Source: Polyangiaceae bacterium
Lineage (GTDB): Bacteria; Myxococcota_A; Polyangia; Polyangiales; Polyangiaceae
Assembly (NCBI GenBank): GCA_013214025.1
Contig: JABSRN010000049.1
Location: forward strand, 1-64,000
DNA length: 64,000 bases
Direction: 5' to 3'
Under the pieces are notes generated by a model. That model ran no database searches. It was not told the DNA's origin and worked only from the letters and a program-made list of their open reading frames with translations. Positions 29,315 to 38,745 of the stretch are shown here, in pieces. Numbering within the stretch: the first letter of the stretch is position 1; each line of letters begins with the position of its first letter. Made by a program: the position numbers and the translations under genes.

Positions 29315-30160
29315 ATGACCCTACAATTAGCCGGCAACGGCGACAGCACTCCGAATATCGTTTACCAGTTGCACGAACCCGCCGGGGAAACCAAGGCGGC
29401 GGTACTGCTCACCCATGGCTATGGCGAGCACATGGCGCGCTACGACCACATCGTAGATGCATGGACCGAGGCGGGCGTGCTGGTGGCGAACTACGATCTG
29501 CGCGGTCACGGCAACTCTGGTGGCCCTTCGGGTCACGTCGAGAGATTTGAAGACTACCTGCGGGATCTCGACCGCGTGTACGACGCTCTGCAAGATCAGC
29601 CGGCGTGGAAGAAGGCGCCGAAACCGATTCTATTCGGCCACAGTCTGGGGGCGTTGATCAGTACCCGAGCGGCCATGCAGCGACCGGAACGCTACGCCGC
29701 CTTGACGCTCAGCTCACCGTTCTTTGGTTTGGGATTGCCTGTGCCGGCAATCCAACTAGCACTGGGGCGATTGCTGAGTCGCTTCGTGCCTCGCATGACC
29801 CAGCCGGCGACTATCAACGCCAGCGACTTGAGTCATGATCCGGAAATGGTGCGGGCGCGGGAAGCGGATGACTTGGTGTTGCATCGTGTGACCCTGCGTT
29901 GGTTCACCGAAGTCGAGGGGGCTTTGGGAGCACTCGACGTGCAGGCGGCATCGTTTCGCTTGCCCTGCTACTGCCGTGCTGCGGGTGCCGACAAGTTGGT
30001 GGCGCTGGATGCGACCCGGCGTTTTTTCTCGCTAATTCAGAGCGAGATCCGTCAGCTCGAGGTGATCGATGGCGCTTATCATGAGCTCCTCAACGAAACC
30101 GATCGCGATGAGCACATCGCTCGCTTCGCAGAAAAATTCATCGAATACAGCAACGCCTAG
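29315..30160 (+). CDS. Alpha/beta hydrolase, monoacylglycerol-lipase/lysophospholipase type
   Basis: 281 aa. The oxyanion motif LLTHGYGEH lies near residue 33, a YDLRGHGNSGGPSGH loop follows, and the nucleophile elbow GHSLGAL has Ser ~110. A late His (DGAYHELLNE) completes the triad. The pattern fits the serine aminopeptidase S33/monoacylglycerol lipase (PldB-like) group, which cleaves monoacylglycerols or lysophospholipids. No signal peptide is seen, so a cytoplasmic place is likely. Confidence 0.88.
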   Translation: MTLQLAGNGDSTPNIVYQLHEPAGETKAAVLLTHGYGEHMARYDHIVDAWTEAGVLVANYDLRGHGNSGGPSGHVERFEDYLRDLDRVYDALQDQPAWKKAPKPILFGHSLGALISTRAAMQRPERYAALTLSSPFFGLGLPVPAIQLALGRLLSRFVPRMTQPATINASDLSHDPEMVRAREADDLVLHRVTLRWFTEVEGALGALDVQAASFRLPCYCRAAGADKLVALDATRRFFSLIQSEIRQLEVIDGAYHELLNETDRDEHIARFAEKFIEYSNA

Positions 30161-30234
30161 GACTCACCGACGGCGAGACGCCGCAGGCCCGCAGGGCCGA
30201 GGACCTGAAAGAAAACTCCAGTAGAGCTGTTGGA

Positions 30235-30549
30235 CTACTCCGGATCGTGGGATCGCCGCCCGCTGTCGTAGCGACGCAGTTCCGGACGTGCGGGGAAGAC
30301 TCGTCGGTCGAGCTCGGCTCGGCGATCCACCAAGGAGCGGCGATGGGCTAGGGCGCCCTGCTCGTGATAGAGGTCGCGAAGTCCATCTAGCGAATCCACG
30401 CCGGCGTCCCGTAGCCCGCTGGCGTGGGGCTCGCACAGGACCACGAGGCGCGCATCGAGGATTAGGTTTCGCACGGGGGCGTCGGTTTCCCCTGCAGAGT
30501 GGTGATCGAGCCTCCTCAGGGTTTCACAGACCTCACAGGATGTAGCCAT
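30235..30549 (-). CDS. Small uncharacterised protein with a CxxC pair
   Basis: 104 aa from the ATG at 30549; the frame extends 12 codons further up. It starts MATSCEVCETLRRLDHH, so a metal-binding Cys pair is likely. The C-terminal part is very Arg-rich (REL/RRVFPARPELRR) and may bind nucleic acid. Its coding quality resembles neighbours. It lies 61 bases downstream of gshB on the same strand. Confidence 0.6.
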   Translation of the reverse strand: MATSCEVCETLRRLDHHSAGETDAPVRNLILDARLVVLCEPHASGLRDAGVDSLDGLRDLYHEQGALAHRRSLVDRRAELDRRVFPARPELRRYDSGRRSHDPE

Positions 30550-30610
30550 GAAAGCACGCTGAGGCATTCTGGGCCTGCGGGCCAAGTTCCTCGAGGTGGA
30601 ACGGGCTCTT

Positions 30611-31555
30611 CTAGTGGGAGCGGAGCCGCTTGGACTCCGTCCATTGGATAACTCTTGCCGCCGGATCGGTGCCCGTCAGTCGCGCGAGCTCTTGGATCCC
30701 GGTGGGGCTGGTGACGTTGATCTCGATCAACTTCTCGCCGATGAGATCCAAGCCGACGAAGTAGAGACCCTCGGCAGCTAGTTGGGGGCCGACCAGCCCT
30801 ACGAGCTCGGCCTCCTTGGCTGTGAGTTCTGTTGCTTCGACGCTCCCTCCGACATGAATGTTGGCGCGAAAGTCATCCGCGCGCGGCACCCGGCGGATCG
30901 CCCCCAACAACTGCCCATCGAGCAACAAGACTCTTTTGTCGCCGCCGATCACTGCCGGTTCAAATGCTTGGGCCATCGCGAGGGTCTTGCCCTCGGAGGT
31001 GAGTAGATCGACCACTGCCCGGGTATTGCGGCCGTCGGGGGTGACCCGCAGTATCCCGCTGCCTCCCGCGCCGTCCAGCGGTTTCATGACGGCATCGCCA
31101 CCGATATCGCTGATGAAGGCCAGCAAGATGTCGGGATTTGCCGAGACCATCGTTTTGGGCATCCACTCGGCGAAGCGCAGAGCGTAGAGTTTTTCGTTCG
31201 CGGCCTGCAGCGCCGTGGGGCGGTTGAGCACCAGGCAGCTATCGACCACCAGATCGAGCAGTTGGGTGAGGTGCAGATAATTTTCGTCGAAGGGCGGATC
31301 CTTGCGGATGAACACAGCATCGAGATCCGCAACAGGCACGCTGCTGGCGTCCCTGAGGCTGACGTGGGGGGGGCTATCGCTGACGATGATGGGGCGTGCA
31401 TGGGCCCACACTTTGCCACCCTGCCAATACACGTCGCCGGGAAGGGCGTGCAAACAAGGCTGGTTGATGCTGTCGGCCGCGCGTAAGAACGCGAAGCTGG
31501 TGTCTTTATCCGGCGACATGGTTTCGGCCGGATCCATCACAAATAGGTACGTCAC
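30611..31555 (-). CDS. gshB: Glutathione synthetase
   Basis: 314 aa, near the usual 315. The start is a GTG at 31555, giving VTYLFVMDPAETMSPDKDTS, which lines up with the E. coli GshB N-terminus. ATP-grasp elements are present: FIRKDPPFDENYLH, MKPLDGAGGSGILRV, and a C-terminal EINVTSPTGIQELARL. It joins glycine to gamma-glutamylcysteine in the cytoplasm. No gshA is in the window. It is divergent from ggt, with 183 bases between the starts. Confidence 0.93.
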   Translation of the reverse strand: MTYLFVMDPAETMSPDKDTSFAFLRAADSINQPCLHALPGDVYWQGGKVWAHARPIIVSDSPPHVSLRDASSVPVADLDAVFIRKDPPFDENYLHLTQLLDLVVDSCLVLNRPTALQAANEKLYALRFAEWMPKTMVSANPDILLAFISDIGGDAVMKPLDGAGGSGILRVTPDGRNTRAVVDLLTSEGKTLAMAQAFEPAVIGGDKRVLLLDGQLLGAIRRVPRADDFRANIHVGGSVEATELTAKEAELVGLVGPQLAAEGLYFVGLDLIGEKLIEINVTSPTGIQELARLTGTDPAARVIQWTESKRLRSH

Positions 31556-31738
31556 TGTGATCTCATAGTGCGGGGATCTCGTAGTGCGGGGCACCCTCGC
31601 CATGAGGGAAAGCCGTGGTCGGGGGACAGTGGAGGATTCGATAGCCGAATTCGAGGGAAAACTGCGGCAGTGAGCGCGGCCACCCCTTGTGGGGTGAAAT
31701 TGCACCTGTCTGGCGGGTCTTGGAGTTAACTGTAGGGC

Positions 31739-33436
31739 ATGAAGCTAGCCGTGCAATGGCGACAATCGCGGGAGATTGTTCGGGGATGGCTGGCTGGAGC
31801 CGCAGGATGGAGCGCTCCTGCCGTGGTGCTGCTGGCATTGGCGGCAGCCACGCCGGAGCTGTCCGCCAGAGTCCCATCCATGGCGGTGTCCGCCGAGAGT
31901 CCCCATGCGGCCCGAGCGGCGTTGGCCGTGCTCAAGTCCGGTGGCAACGCGGCCGACGCAATGGTGACGGCGGTATTGGTGTCCGGGGTGACCCAGCCGA
32001 CCTCGAGCGGTCTCGGTGGCGGTGGTTTTGCGATGGTGTGGGATGCCAAGGCTCGCAAAAGCACCGTGATCGATTTTCGTGAAATGGCGCCAGCGGCGGT
32101 TGATGCCCACTCCTTTGAGGGCCGTCCGCTTTCCAAAGAGATGCGGGGGCATATGACCGGGGTGCCGGGAGAGGCGCGTGGCTTGTTCGCCCTTCATCAA
32201 CGTTTTGGCTCCATGAAATGGAAGGACGTGGTGGCACCGGCGCGTAAGCTCGCCAGTTCCGGCTACTTCCTTGGTGAGCACGTGGCACAGGTACTGCCCG
32301 GGATGAGGGCTAAACTGTTCGGCGACCCAGCGCTGAAAGCGCGATACTTTCTACGCGGATCCGTAACTCGCCAGGGCGCACGCCTGAAGAATCCAGCATT
32401 GGCCAAGACCTTAGAGCGTTTGGGTATTGAGGGGCCCCGAGCGTTCTACGAAGGACCGGTCGCGCGCGACATCGTGCAGCGCGTTCGTGGTTTGGGAGGT
32501 CCCATGACGGAAAAGGATCTGGCGAACTACCGCGTCGAGATCCGCGAGGCGCTTGCCGTCCCGTGGGGAGACCGTACCGTATACAGCATGCCGCCGCCGT
32601 CCGCCGGAGGTCTGATGTTGGCGGAGGCTCTGAAGATGCTCGATCCTGTTCAGTTACGGGCGTTAGGCCACAACACTGGCGCCTATCAACACTTGCTCGC
32701 GGAAGTGATGCGCGGGGCGATTGCGGATCGCATTCGCTTCTTGGGCGATCCGAAGTTCGAGACGGTGGACATGGCGGGCCTGCTCGCACCCGCGCGTATG
32801 CAGAAACGGCGCGCTCGTATCTCATTGACCCGTACGCACGGGATCCCTCGCTTCGATGGAGAAGAACACGGAACCGCCCACATGGTGACGCGTGATGCCG
32901 GCGGCAATATGGTGAGCCTGACGGCGACCGTGAATCGCGCCTTCGGCATTCGGGCAGAGGCGGCGGCAAGCGGAGTGGTGCTCAACGATGAGCTGGACGA
33001 TTTTAGCTCGCGCTCGTGGGTCGTGCCTTTCGGAATGAAACAATCGCCCAATCGCCCTCGCCCGGGCGCACGACCCGTATCGAGCATGACTCCCACGATT
33101 GTGGTGCGTGACGGCAAGGCTGTGCTGGGCATTGGGGGCTCTGGTGGCATGTCGATCGCGACCGGCGTCACGCAGACACTACTGAGCCTGTTGGTATTTG
33201 AGATGAGCCCGACCGAGACTCTCCAGGCGCCAAGGATGCGGATCCCGACGCGGAATTCGTACATCAGGCTCATCGCGGGCGCCGCGCCGGCGCTGATTGC
33301 TGATCTTGAGTCCCGTGGTGAAATCGTGTCGATTCAAAAACGTGACGGGAGCGCCGTGCAGATTATTAGTGCGGACGAACGCGGGCTCAGGGCCGCAGCC
33401 GATCCCCGAAAACACGGGCTCGCGCTAGTTTACTGA
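31739..33436 (+). CDS. ggt: Gamma-glutamyltranspeptidase
   Basis: 565 aa. The N-terminal leader is hydrophobic (VVLLALAAATPELSA) and predicts export to the periplasm. GGNAADAMVTAVLV and SGLGGGGFAMV are typical. Autocleavage and catalysis occur at Thr ~379 in EEHGTAHMV. GSGGMS near 475 is the second family signature. The enzyme breaks down glutathione by removing the gamma-glutamyl group. Divergent placement from gshB puts synthesis and breakdown under one intergenic region. Confidence 0.93.
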   Translation: MKLAVQWRQSREIVRGWLAGAAGWSAPAVVLLALAAATPELSARVPSMAVSAESPHAARAALAVLKSGGNAADAMVTAVLVSGVTQPTSSGLGGGGFAMVWDAKARKSTVIDFREMAPAAVDAHSFEGRPLSKEMRGHMTGVPGEARGLFALHQRFGSMKWKDVVAPARKLASSGYFLGEHVAQVLPGMRAKLFGDPALKARYFLRGSVTRQGARLKNPALAKTLERLGIEGPRAFYEGPVARDIVQRVRGLGGPMTEKDLANYRVEIREALAVPWGDRTVYSMPPPSAGGLMLAEALKMLDPVQLRALGHNTGAYQHLLAEVMRGAIADRIRFLGDPKFETVDMAGLLAPARMQKRRARISLTRTHGIPRFDGEEHGTAHMVTRDAGGNMVSLTATVNRAFGIRAEAAASGVVLNDELDDFSSRSWVVPFGMKQSPNRPRPGARPVSSMTPTIVVRDGKAVLGIGGSGGMSIATGVTQTLLSLLVFEMSPTETLQAPRMRIPTRNSYIRLIAGAAPALIADLESRGEIVSIQKRDGSAVQIISADERGLRAAADPRKHGLALVY

Positions 33437-33527
33437 GCGGCTCGGCTATCCGACACTGGCGGCCGTGCCGAATGCGTTTGAACGGACTCCCGGCGCCTCG
33501 GTCCGCCGCGACCCGCATCCCTGAAAG

Positions 33528-34415
33528 TCAGTGAATGCCGGCGACGAGCTCGGCGGTCTCACGATCGCTTAGATCCGCGGCGATCGCGTAACCGAGACCG
33601 TGGTGTTCCGCGACTGCAATCTGGTATCCGCGGCGTCGTCCGACGTAGATAGGTCGGTCTCGGACTATACGGCGCTCAAGCCGATGGTGCACCGGGACTC
33701 GGGCAGAGTTGTAGACATAGAGCGTGACGTCGTGATTGGACAGACGGTAGCGCAGTCGCACAGCGTGGTGTTTTCGAATGGGGATCACGCTGCCGCCTTG
33801 TAACAAGCCGCCGTAGCGCTCGAAGCTGGGTACCTGTACGCGCACTCCAACATCGGGTTCGAAGCGGGCGATCACTTCAGGATCTGTCGCTGACAGTGGA
33901 GGCGGTGAGGCGTGAAAGTCCAACAAACGATCGAGCATGCTCTCGACTGAGCTCGACACCGCCTCGGGACTAGTCGGGACCGATGCCGTGGTGCTTTGAA
34001 CCACCGGGGTTGTGGCGAGCCGTGGAGCTGAGCTTTGCTGCCCGGCAAAGTAGAGAAGAACGGCGGCGGCCAAGGCGAGCCCGGACATGGCCCGGCGGAG
34101 CGTCGCTTGCCCTTTGGAAGCAGAAGGCGAGGCGTCGGACGCTGAGCTATCTAATTGGATCGCCGGAGAACTGTTCCGAAGTTCGTCGTCCCGTACATCT
34201 GCAATGGCGGCCTGGATCCTAGCGCTGAGTGCAGTGGGGATGGGCTCGGCGTGAACAGCTTTCCGAGTGGAGTCGGCGATGGCTTCGCAAAGCGCGAGTC
34301 GGTCACGACACTCGGTGCAGACTCGAAGGTGTGCTTGCACATCGTACAGCTGCGGGGGGAGCAGCTCCCCGTCCATCAGACTGTCGAGGAAAAGCAGCAT
34401 GTCTTCGCAGTTCAT
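33528..34415 (-). CDS. Anti-sigma factor with zinc-finger-type N-terminus
   Basis: 295 aa. The N-terminal ZAS-like zinc finger has the H-x3-C-x2-C pattern in [16 protein letters not shown]. One membrane helix lies at ~107-125 ([17 protein letters not shown]). The periplasmic part (~130-295) is long and beta-rich, likely a sensor. It overlaps the sigma-factor gene by 4 bases (ATGA). Such membrane anti-sigma factors hold an ECF sigma inactive until proteolysed or switched by an envelope signal. Confidence 0.87.
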   Translation of the reverse strand: MNCEDMLLFLDSLMDGELLPPQLYDVQAHLRVCTECRDRLALCEAIADSTRKAVHAEPIPTALSARIQAAIADVRDDELRNSSPAIQLDSSASDASPSASKGQATLRRAMSGLALAAAVLLYFAGQQSSAPRLATTPVVQSTTASVPTSPEAVSSSVESMLDRLLDFHASPPPLSATDPEVIARFEPDVGVRVQVPSFERYGGLLQGGSVIPIRKHHAVRLRYRLSNHDVTLYVYNSARVPVHHRLERRIVRDRPIYVGRRRGYQIAVAEHHGLGYAIAADLSDRETAELVAGIH

Positions 34416-35044
34416 GTTCGCGCTCCTCGCTTGCGGTACGCTCCGAGATCGACCGGACTCTGGTCGTCCGTCTCCGCTTCTACGAGGCCGAAGGCTCGGG
34501 CCTGGGCCACCAAGGATTTTCGAAGCAGTGCGCGACCGCGGTGTAGCCGGCTCATCACAGTTCCCAGGGGCCGTTCAATGACTTCGGAGATTTCTCGGTA
34601 GGAGAGTTCTTCGACGTCTGCCAGCAGCACCACGAAACGAAACTCTTCTGGGAGTTTGTCGAGGGCAGCGACAATTTCCGTTTCGAGCATGGGTCGCAAG
34701 GCACCGGACTCGGCCTCTCTCATGCCGCTCAAGGTAGCGTTGCCGGTCCAACCTGCCCGCAGTGGCGCGGCCGTCTCCAGGGTCATGACGCTCCGCTCTA
34801 ATGTGTCGCGCCGGTAGCGGTTGATGAAGGTGTTGCGCAGGATCTTGAGCAACCACGCCTTGAGGTTGGTCCCCACCCGATATTGTCGCCGGGCCCGGAA
34901 GGCCTTGACTAGCGTGTCCTGAACCAGATCTTCGGCGTCACTGGGGTTGCGGGTGAGACGGCGGGCGGCACTCAGCAACACCCCGACATGGGTGAGAGTA
35001 TGGGTCTCGAACTGCTGATCTTCTGTCTGGGGCATCGTCTGCAC
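34412..35044 (-). CDS. ECF-type RNA polymerase sigma factor
   Basis: 210 aa. Region 2 is clear ([36 protein letters not shown]-like) and region 4 has [20 protein letters not shown] then [10 protein letters not shown]. No region 3 is present, as expected for ECF factors. Start is the GTG at 35044, with GGAAG about ten bases upstream; an ATG at 35035 is possible. It works with the overlapping anti-sigma gene downstream. It probably reads an envelope or stress signal. Confidence 0.92.
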   Translation of the reverse strand: MQTMPQTEDQQFETHTLTHVGVLLSAARRLTRNPSDAEDLVQDTLVKAFRARRQYRVGTNLKAWLLKILRNTFINRYRRDTLERSVMTLETAAPLRAGWTGNATLSGMREAESGALRPMLETEIVAALDKLPEEFRFVVLLADVEELSYREISEVIERPLGTVMSRLHRGRALLRKSLVAQARAFGLVEAETDDQSPVDLGAYRKRGART

Positions 35045-35249
35045 GCCGTTGGGTCTTCCCGGGGCAACCCGGACCTAGAGAGTCCTATTCCGATTCAATG
35101 ACAAAAAGCTCGCCGCGGCGCAGCAAGGGCCTGCGCTGGCTGCAAACAACAGCTCGGGACAGCTGCGGGGCTGCCCGCCGCTTCGCGTGTCCCCAAACAG
35201 GGTGTCCCTGAACACCCGAGATCCCCAAAGCCCGGATGTTGCAGCCGGC
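35045..35249. other. Intergenic region with hairpin after phaR-like gene
   Basis: About 205 bases between the sigma-factor start and the stop of the PhaR-like gene, with no gene. Near 35210-35227 GGGTGT/ACACCC can pair, and near 35241-35260 a CAGCCGGCT repeat pairs. One of these may terminate the minus-strand PhaR-like transcript. Confidence 0.4.
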
Positions 35250-35927
35250 TCAGCCGGCTGAGTCGTCTGACTGCTTTTCAGCCAGCTTGCTCTCGAGAGA
35301 TTCGATTCGTGACTTCAGCGTAGTTATGTCGCTTTGCAGCTCTCGGATAGTAGAAAAATTCGGCAGAATCGCCCGAATTCGTTCGTCCACTACGCTCTGC
35401 CACTGTTCTATCGTCGCTCGTATTCCTCGGGGATCGTTGCCCATCTCGGCCTCCTCTTCGTCGCGCAGGGCCTTGGCTGTCGCCAGCTCCGCTTCGTCGG
35501 CGTCCCCTGGGATCAGCTTTCCCATCGGGCTTTCCCTCAACTGAGTGAGGAACTTCCCGCTGCGGTGTCGAATCAGCGCTTTCAGGGTCCCCAACGGGAT
35601 GTTTCGCGGTTTTGCCTTGAGCTCTTCGGAGATGATGAGCGCGAGGGTGATGTCCGTCTTGTCTTCCTTGGTCGCGTTGTCGATGATTTGAACTTCTTCA
35701 CCGGCGCGCACCATTTCCGCGATTTGAAGGAGTGTCACGTAGCGACTGTCTTTGGTGTCGTAGAGCTTTCGGTTGGAGTAGCGCTTGATCACGCGCAACT
35801 CCTGTTGGACGACGCCCGTCTCCGGGGCGTCGTCGTTGGTGCTTTCTTCTTCAGCCACGGTGATGGTTTCTCGCTCAGCGGGATCCGGGTTCGAATCCAC
35901 ACGTGCAGTAGAGTCAGATTGGCGCAT
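35250..35927 (-). CDS. PHA accumulation regulator DNA-binding domain protein (PhaR-like)
   Basis: 225 aa. The N-terminal DNA-binding domain has IKRYSNRKLYDTKDSRYVTL, LQIAEMVRAGEEVQIIDN and a TLALIISEELK helix, a signature of PhaR/PhbF-type regulators. The C-terminus forms a coiled coil (LQSDITTLKSRIESLESKL). In other bacteria PhaR represses polyhydroxyalkanoate genes or binds granules. No pha synthesis gene is nearby, so the target here is unknown. Confidence 0.87.
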   Translation of the reverse strand: MRQSDSTARVDSNPDPAERETITVAEEESTNDDAPETGVVQQELRVIKRYSNRKLYDTKDSRYVTLLQIAEMVRAGEEVQIIDNATKEDKTDITLALIISEELKAKPRNIPLGTLKALIRHRSGKFLTQLRESPMGKLIPGDADEAELATAKALRDEEEAEMGNDPRGIRATIEQWQSVVDERIRAILPNFSTIRELQSDITTLKSRIESLESKLAEKQSDDSAG

Positions 35928-36091
35928 GGCGTCAAGTTGTGCCCGCCAGGCGAGATCATTCAGCTGTCAGCTGCCGTTAGGCAGCGCGGCCGACTTCACT
36001 AACTGATCGGGATACGCGACTCGCGATGCCCTAGGCGGTTCTCCTGGCGATTTGGGGTGGGGCGTAGTGCCAGGTCCTGGCGGCGGGTCTG

Positions 36092-36709
36092 CTAGGCGAT
36101 CCTGCCGAGAGGCACACGGTCCGCTGCTCGCAGATCTTCCAATTCGTGCTGGCAAAGCCTCACTAGCAATCCGAGAAAATCACTGAAATTCGTTGCACTG
36201 ACTCCCAATTCGCTAACCCAGGCGACGACTTCCAGTTCGCCGTCGCGGTGGCGCCGCTGGCTGTTGAAGGCAAAGAGGGTGGTGGCCTGGGCATCGACTG
36301 CGAAAGGGATGAGGGTTGGCCGAGGGCGAAAAGCGGGGTGGGTGGCCTCCGGCGCCAGTGGGGATTCGGCAGCCTCGATGGCGGCACGGGCCAAGGTCTC
36401 GTAGCTGCGCGTTCCCAGTTCGGATGCGCTGAGCATGCTCGCTCCCTCGAAAAACCGCGGCCAGCCGTTATGCAGCTGTAAAAACTCACGATAACTAGGG
36501 GGGAGTCGGTGGCCCAAGCGGGCTTCGGCGGCGACGATCTGGTCGGCCGTGGCCGCCGGGTTGGGGACCAAGCCTGTGTCGCGATAGGGCGCGGCCCGCA
36601 TCAACGCAGATTGGGTATTACGAAATTCGCCCAGGGCATGTCGCCAGCTGTCGCCACTCACGAGCAGGAACCTCGCGCATCCACCCCGAACCGGACCAGA
36701 AACTGACAC
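36092..36709 (-). CDS. SMI1/KNR4 family protein
   Basis: 205 aa from a GTG at 36709. The family core is clear: ATADQIVAAEARLGHRLPPS then YREFLQLHNGWPRFFEGA. The C-terminal half has another alternating pattern (AVDAQATTLFAFNS). SMI1/KNR4 proteins often are immunity proteins to contact-dependent toxins, but no toxin gene is beside it. A general chaperone-like or unknown role is equally possible. Confidence 0.8.
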   Translation of the reverse strand: MSVSGPVRGGCARFLLVSGDSWRHALGEFRNTQSALMRAAPYRDTGLVPNPAATADQIVAAEARLGHRLPPSYREFLQLHNGWPRFFEGASMLSASELGTRSYETLARAAIEAAESPLAPEATHPAFRPRPTLIPFAVDAQATTLFAFNSQRRHRDGELEVVAWVSELGVSATNFSDFLGLLVRLCQHELEDLRAADRVPLGRIA

Positions 36710-36781
36710 TTAATGATGCCGGCACCTGCTGAGGCCCGCCCAAATTTCGCCTGATGTACCGCTGGAGGTTATAGCCGAAGC

Positions 36782-38644
36782 GTGTTCTTTCAGCGTGTCG
36801 CTGTCCTCTGGCTTTGCTGTTTTGCAGTGTCCTGCCAGCTGCAGTCCGCGCCGGATCTGCTGAGTGTTGAGCGGGTCCACCCCGCCCAGCTTCGGCAGGG
36901 GGACCGGCTGCTGATCGACGGTCGCGGATTGCCCGCAGGCAAGATCGCCTCTGTGACTCTGACGGGTGAGGTGGTGCGCGCTGGATCATCGAAGCGAGTG
37001 AGCGTGCTTGTGTCCGCTCCAGCCCGGAGTTCGGCCGGGGATCAAGTGTCCATGGTTCTGGATGACGCGATGAGTACTCAGCTATGTGGGACCGCCGATG
37101 ATGCGCGACATTCCACATTTCGAGGAAACATCCGCCTCGCGTTCGCTCCCAAGCTTCGCGGTGCGCCTCCCATCGTGGGGACCTTGCGCGGAGTCGTGCT
37201 CGACTTTTTTCCGAGCGGCGTGACCGATTCGGTTCGGGCGCAGCGCCGGCGGCTTGGCATACAAGGCTTGGAAGCTTTGGGGATTGGATTTGGGCCGGCG
37301 GGTAACGCAGGCACTTCCGGCGAACGGATGGTGCGTCCGGTAGTTTCAGTTCGGGCGGGCAGTAGCGCCCAGCGTGGCGGAATCATCGTGGGCGATCGCC
37401 TGACGGGCTTTCACGGGCTCAATCTGTATACGTTGAGCGATCTGTCCTTGCCTCCGGGGCAGGACCTCTTGCCCATTGAGGTGCAGCGTGCGGGCGTGCC
37501 GGGCGTGGTGGCCGTCACTTTGGACGCCCGGGGCCTCGCTCCGCTGGCCGCCGGAGACGCCGCTCCCTGGCAAGCATTGCTCCTGATCGCCGCGCTGGCT
37601 TTCGGTTTCGTCATGAGTCCGCTTTTTGCGATGAGTCGCTGGCTGGAGTTGAGCCTCGGCGCTCGTCTCGCTGCCTGGCGCCGTTATGGCGCGACTGCGG
37701 CTTCCCGCGTTGGCCACGGTCCCTTGATCGATTCGAGCCGGACACGGGGGCGTTCGGGCTCCAGAGCGATTCGCTACGCCTTGCTGCTTCTTGTGCTCGG
37801 CGTTTTCGCGGCGGCCGCGGGCGGCACCAGAATGCTGGGTATCGAGTACGCGCCGATTACGCTGTATCTGATTTCGTCCATCAGCTTCGCTACGATTGGG
37901 CTGATCGCGGGGGGGGCCCAAGGCTTGGGTTGGTCTCTGCGCCGAGGCATGGCGAGCACGCTCTCTATCGCGGTTCTGGATTTGCCGCTGGTGGTAATGA
38001 TTGCCACGGCCGCGATCTCCACGGGCAGTTTTCGAGTTGAGGATTGGGCGACGGCTCAAGGCCTCTACCCGTGGCAGTGGAAGCTCTTCGCGAGTCCGAC
38101 CTGTTTGCTGATGCTCTTGGCAGCTGTCCCCGCCTGGTTCGTCGGGGAGCCGGGCACGCTGGCATATCGGCAGGCGGTGGTATCCCGGCGCCCCGGGTCT
38201 CGGCGTCTGGGGTCTTGGTTCGAGGCGATCGCGTGGTTTCATCGAACGGCTTCTGTGGCGATGCTCAGCCTTCTGTGCCTGGGCAATCTGGGTCAAGGTT
38301 GCTTCGGCGTCGAGTCGTCGCCCCTGCTGGGGGTCGTGTTCTTTCAGTTCAAATTTGCAGGCGTCTTGCTGGCGGCCGGCCTTTTGAAAATGGCGATTCC
38401 GTCTCTGGCAGCGCCGCGAGTACTGCGCCACAGCTGGCGGGCGGGGGGGGCGTTGATGGCGCTGGCCTTTGCCCTGGAGATGACCCTGCATCACTGGGGC
38501 GTGCTGTGGGTGCCACCGGCTGAGCGTGAGCTGCTGTCGATGGTGCTCTGCGGAGTCGCTCTTGTGGTGTTGCTGGTGGTGTGTCGTCGCGTGATGCGCA
38601 TTGCGCTCGCCCCTGCGACCAGCGGCATCAATCCCTGGCTCTAG
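36782..38644 (+). CDS. Lipoprotein-PDZ domain fused to a NuoH-like membrane domain
   Basis: 620 aa from a GTG at 36782. A leader ends FAVSC (lipobox-like). Residues ~25-150 are beta-rich, perhaps an IPT/TIG-like fold. A PDZ-like domain lies at ~165-255 (VSVRAGSSAQRGGIIVGDRL, LLPIEVQRAG). From ~262 on there are about eight membrane helices. Their order and segments such as ASTLSIAVLDLPLVV and QFKFAGVLLAAGLLKMAIPS resemble NuoH, the quinone-site subunit of complex I. The acidic NuoH loop is replaced by GEPGTLAY near 456, so proton transfer is doubtful. I do not recognise this architecture from named families. Confidence 0.72.
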   Translation: MFFQRVAVLWLCCFAVSCQLQSAPDLLSVERVHPAQLRQGDRLLIDGRGLPAGKIASVTLTGEVVRAGSSKRVSVLVSAPARSSAGDQVSMVLDDAMSTQLCGTADDARHSTFRGNIRLAFAPKLRGAPPIVGTLRGVVLDFFPSGVTDSVRAQRRRLGIQGLEALGIGFGPAGNAGTSGERMVRPVVSVRAGSSAQRGGIIVGDRLTGFHGLNLYTLSDLSLPPGQDLLPIEVQRAGVPGVVAVTLDARGLAPLAAGDAAPWQALLLIAALAFGFVMSPLFAMSRWLELSLGARLAAWRRYGATAASRVGHGPLIDSSRTRGRSGSRAIRYALLLLVLGVFAAAAGGTRMLGIEYAPITLYLISSISFATIGLIAGGAQGLGWSLRRGMASTLSIAVLDLPLVVMIATAAISTGSFRVEDWATAQGLYPWQWKLFASPTCLLMLLAAVPAWFVGEPGTLAYRQAVVSRRPGSRRLGSWFEAIAWFHRTASVAMLSLLCLGNLGQGCFGVESSPLLGVVFFQFKFAGVLLAAGLLKMAIPSLAAPRVLRHSWRAGGALMALAFALEMTLHHWGVLWVPPAERELLSMVLCGVALVVLLVVCRRVMRIALAPATSGINPWL

Positions 38645-38745
38645 GCCTCCGTCGCCAGTCAGCCTGGTGCCACGCGCTTGACGCCCCTGTACCGAAGTTG
38701 AATAGGTGCGCCACCACTTAACGAGTCTCGGATTCGGTCCGTTGT

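Noticed and set aside
37346-38494. 382-aa minus-strand frame opposite the PDZ-NuoH-like gene
   Set aside because: Composition is Arg/Gln/Pro-rich, typical of an antisense frame in GC-rich DNA.
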